Shown here in pieces: positions 63,101 to 64,000 of a stretch of 64,000 bases of DNA (position 1 is the stretch's first letter; each line of letters opens with the position of its first letter). Origin of the DNA: Numida meleagris. Lineage: Eukaryota; Chordata; Aves; Galliformes; Numididae. The translations under genes and the position numbers were made by a program. The stretch is from positions 32,516,657-32,580,656 of the forward strand of contig NC_034412.1 in the NCBI RefSeq assembly GCF_002078875.1. Reading direction: 5' to 3'. Under the pieces are notes generated by a model that was given only the letters and a program-made list of their open reading frames with translations, was not told the origin of the DNA and did not search any database.

Positions 63101-64000
63101 ACTTCTATTATAATTTTCTTAAAAGACCCATGAGACTGTTTCCTCTTCCACATGTTCATTTTTTAAGATGAAGGCTGATGCCAAAGTACTGGATAAAATA
63201 TCCTGGTCCTCTTCCTCTCTCCCTTCCTCTTCAGTCAATTTCTTCTCTCGCGTTTTTAGTAAAATTGCCTTCGTATCACACATACAATGTGTCATATCTT
63301 TTTATGTGATGAATAATAATGCAATTACTTAAAAAGTGTGGATACAAATGTGTAAGGACTACTTTTACAACCAGTATTGTGATTTAACTTGTGTAAAATC
63401 AAGTGTTTTCCAAAACTCTAAAGTTTTAATGTCTCTAAAGAGACATTAAAAAAAAAAAAAGTAAACAATGTAAATGTGGTGGAAAGTGAAATTCTCTGGA
63501 TCTCTCCAGGATCATGTTGCAGTTTTGAATTAAAGTATGAAACAGGTCAAATTCTTCCGAAGTGTTTCTCCTTTGAAGTGTATTGATTTATGCTAGAAAT
63601 AAGTATGACCCGAGGTGCCTCACTACTGATGTGTAATCAGTGGAACTGCTTCCAAAACCATAGTGCACAATGTACTGCTTTTGCCTTGAGGTTGGTGATT
63701 AAACCCTCAGTTCCTTTTCCCTGTAGAATTCTGGGCTGCCATGAGATTTCCTATTCAGTGCTGTAGTTATGTAAGAAAGAGGTGTGAAAAGAATGGATTG
63801 TAGTTACACTGGATAAAGAGGTCGTGCAAGGCTGTTGTTAGGACTCTGCAAGCTGTTTGTGCTTCTTGCTCTTGTTACAGATGTTTGATTTCTGAAAAAC
63901 AGTACCTTCAGGTGTCACCATGCCAGTGTGTCCTGGCTAGACTCTGACGGAAGATCCAGTCAAATATGCCTTTAAAAATTCAAGGTCAAAGCTGTAACAT
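54171..64000. other. Non-coding DNA, about 9.8 kb, no gene seen
   Basis: AT-rich DNA. Frames up to 121 codons (58149-58514, minus) show no domain, transmembrane or signal pattern and no flanking splice context. A 16-bp AT palindrome is at 56052-56067 and a long inverted repeat at 63424-63451. Confidence 0.65.
63424..63451. repeat. Perfect 13-bp inverted repeat
   Basis: Arms TTTTAATGTCTCT and AGAGACATTAAAA separated by two A, followed by a further A run. It could extrude as a hairpin; no role is known. Confidence 0.9.

Noticed and set aside
1..64000. CRISPR arrays, bacterial operons, rRNA or tRNA genes
   Set aside because: None seen. The CCA-ending tRNA-Ala-like 18-mer at 10040-10057 is a retroviral primer site, not a tRNA gene.

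Overview
This is a stretch of bird chromosome, most likely from a galliform (chicken, turkey, quail or pheasant group). The evidence is three CR1 LINE copies, alpha/beta-type retroviral LTRs including one provirus start with a tRNA-Trp primer site, a class III (ERV-L-like) provirus, and two mariner relics of the kind known from chicken. The background is AT-rich, non-coding DNA. No host protein-coding gene is convincingly seen; two exon-like segments near 31.9 kb and 34.7 kb are weak candidates.

Layout. 1-2040: the 5' part of a minus-strand endogenous retrovirus (LTR, primer-binding site, leader with three 18-bp repeats, and a gag frame open for 546 codons to the left edge). 5728-7503: a 5'-truncated minus-strand CR1 holding a 446-bp solo LTR with a 6-bp target duplication. 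9503-10591: two nearly identical LTRs separated by only 29 bp, which contain an exact 18-nt tRNA-Ala-type primer-binding site; the whole unit has a 5-bp target duplication. 13705-20895: a plus-strand CR1 split by a 5.97-kb ERV-L-like provirus (gag, pro, pol, no env), itself split by a solo LTR of the same family as the 9503-10591 pair. 36738-37139: a truncated fourth copy of that LTR in the opposite orientation. 38554-38952 and 53779-54164: two more solo LTRs of separate families. 39117-39616 and 51663-52190: two mariner deletion derivatives. 41144-41351: a long (ATTTTT)n/(ATTTTC)n satellite. 47632-48103: a CR1 3' fragment. The rest is unannotated, AT-rich intergenic or intronic DNA.

The genes present belong to mobile elements. 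The gag at 1-1638 is the only one whose reading frame is undamaged within view. The ERV-L-like copy is dead: its gag changes frame at an A16 run, the centre of reverse transcriptase is deleted, pol has three in-frame stops and its 3' part is interrupted by an LTR. The nesting gives a relative history: CR1 first, then the ERV-L-like provirus (about 19 differences between its two 308-bp LTRs), then the tRNA-Ala-family LTR inside it. The 9503-10591 unit, whose LTRs differ at three places over about 530 bp, is young. The most unusual object is that unit, which is reduced to LTR, primer site and LTR.
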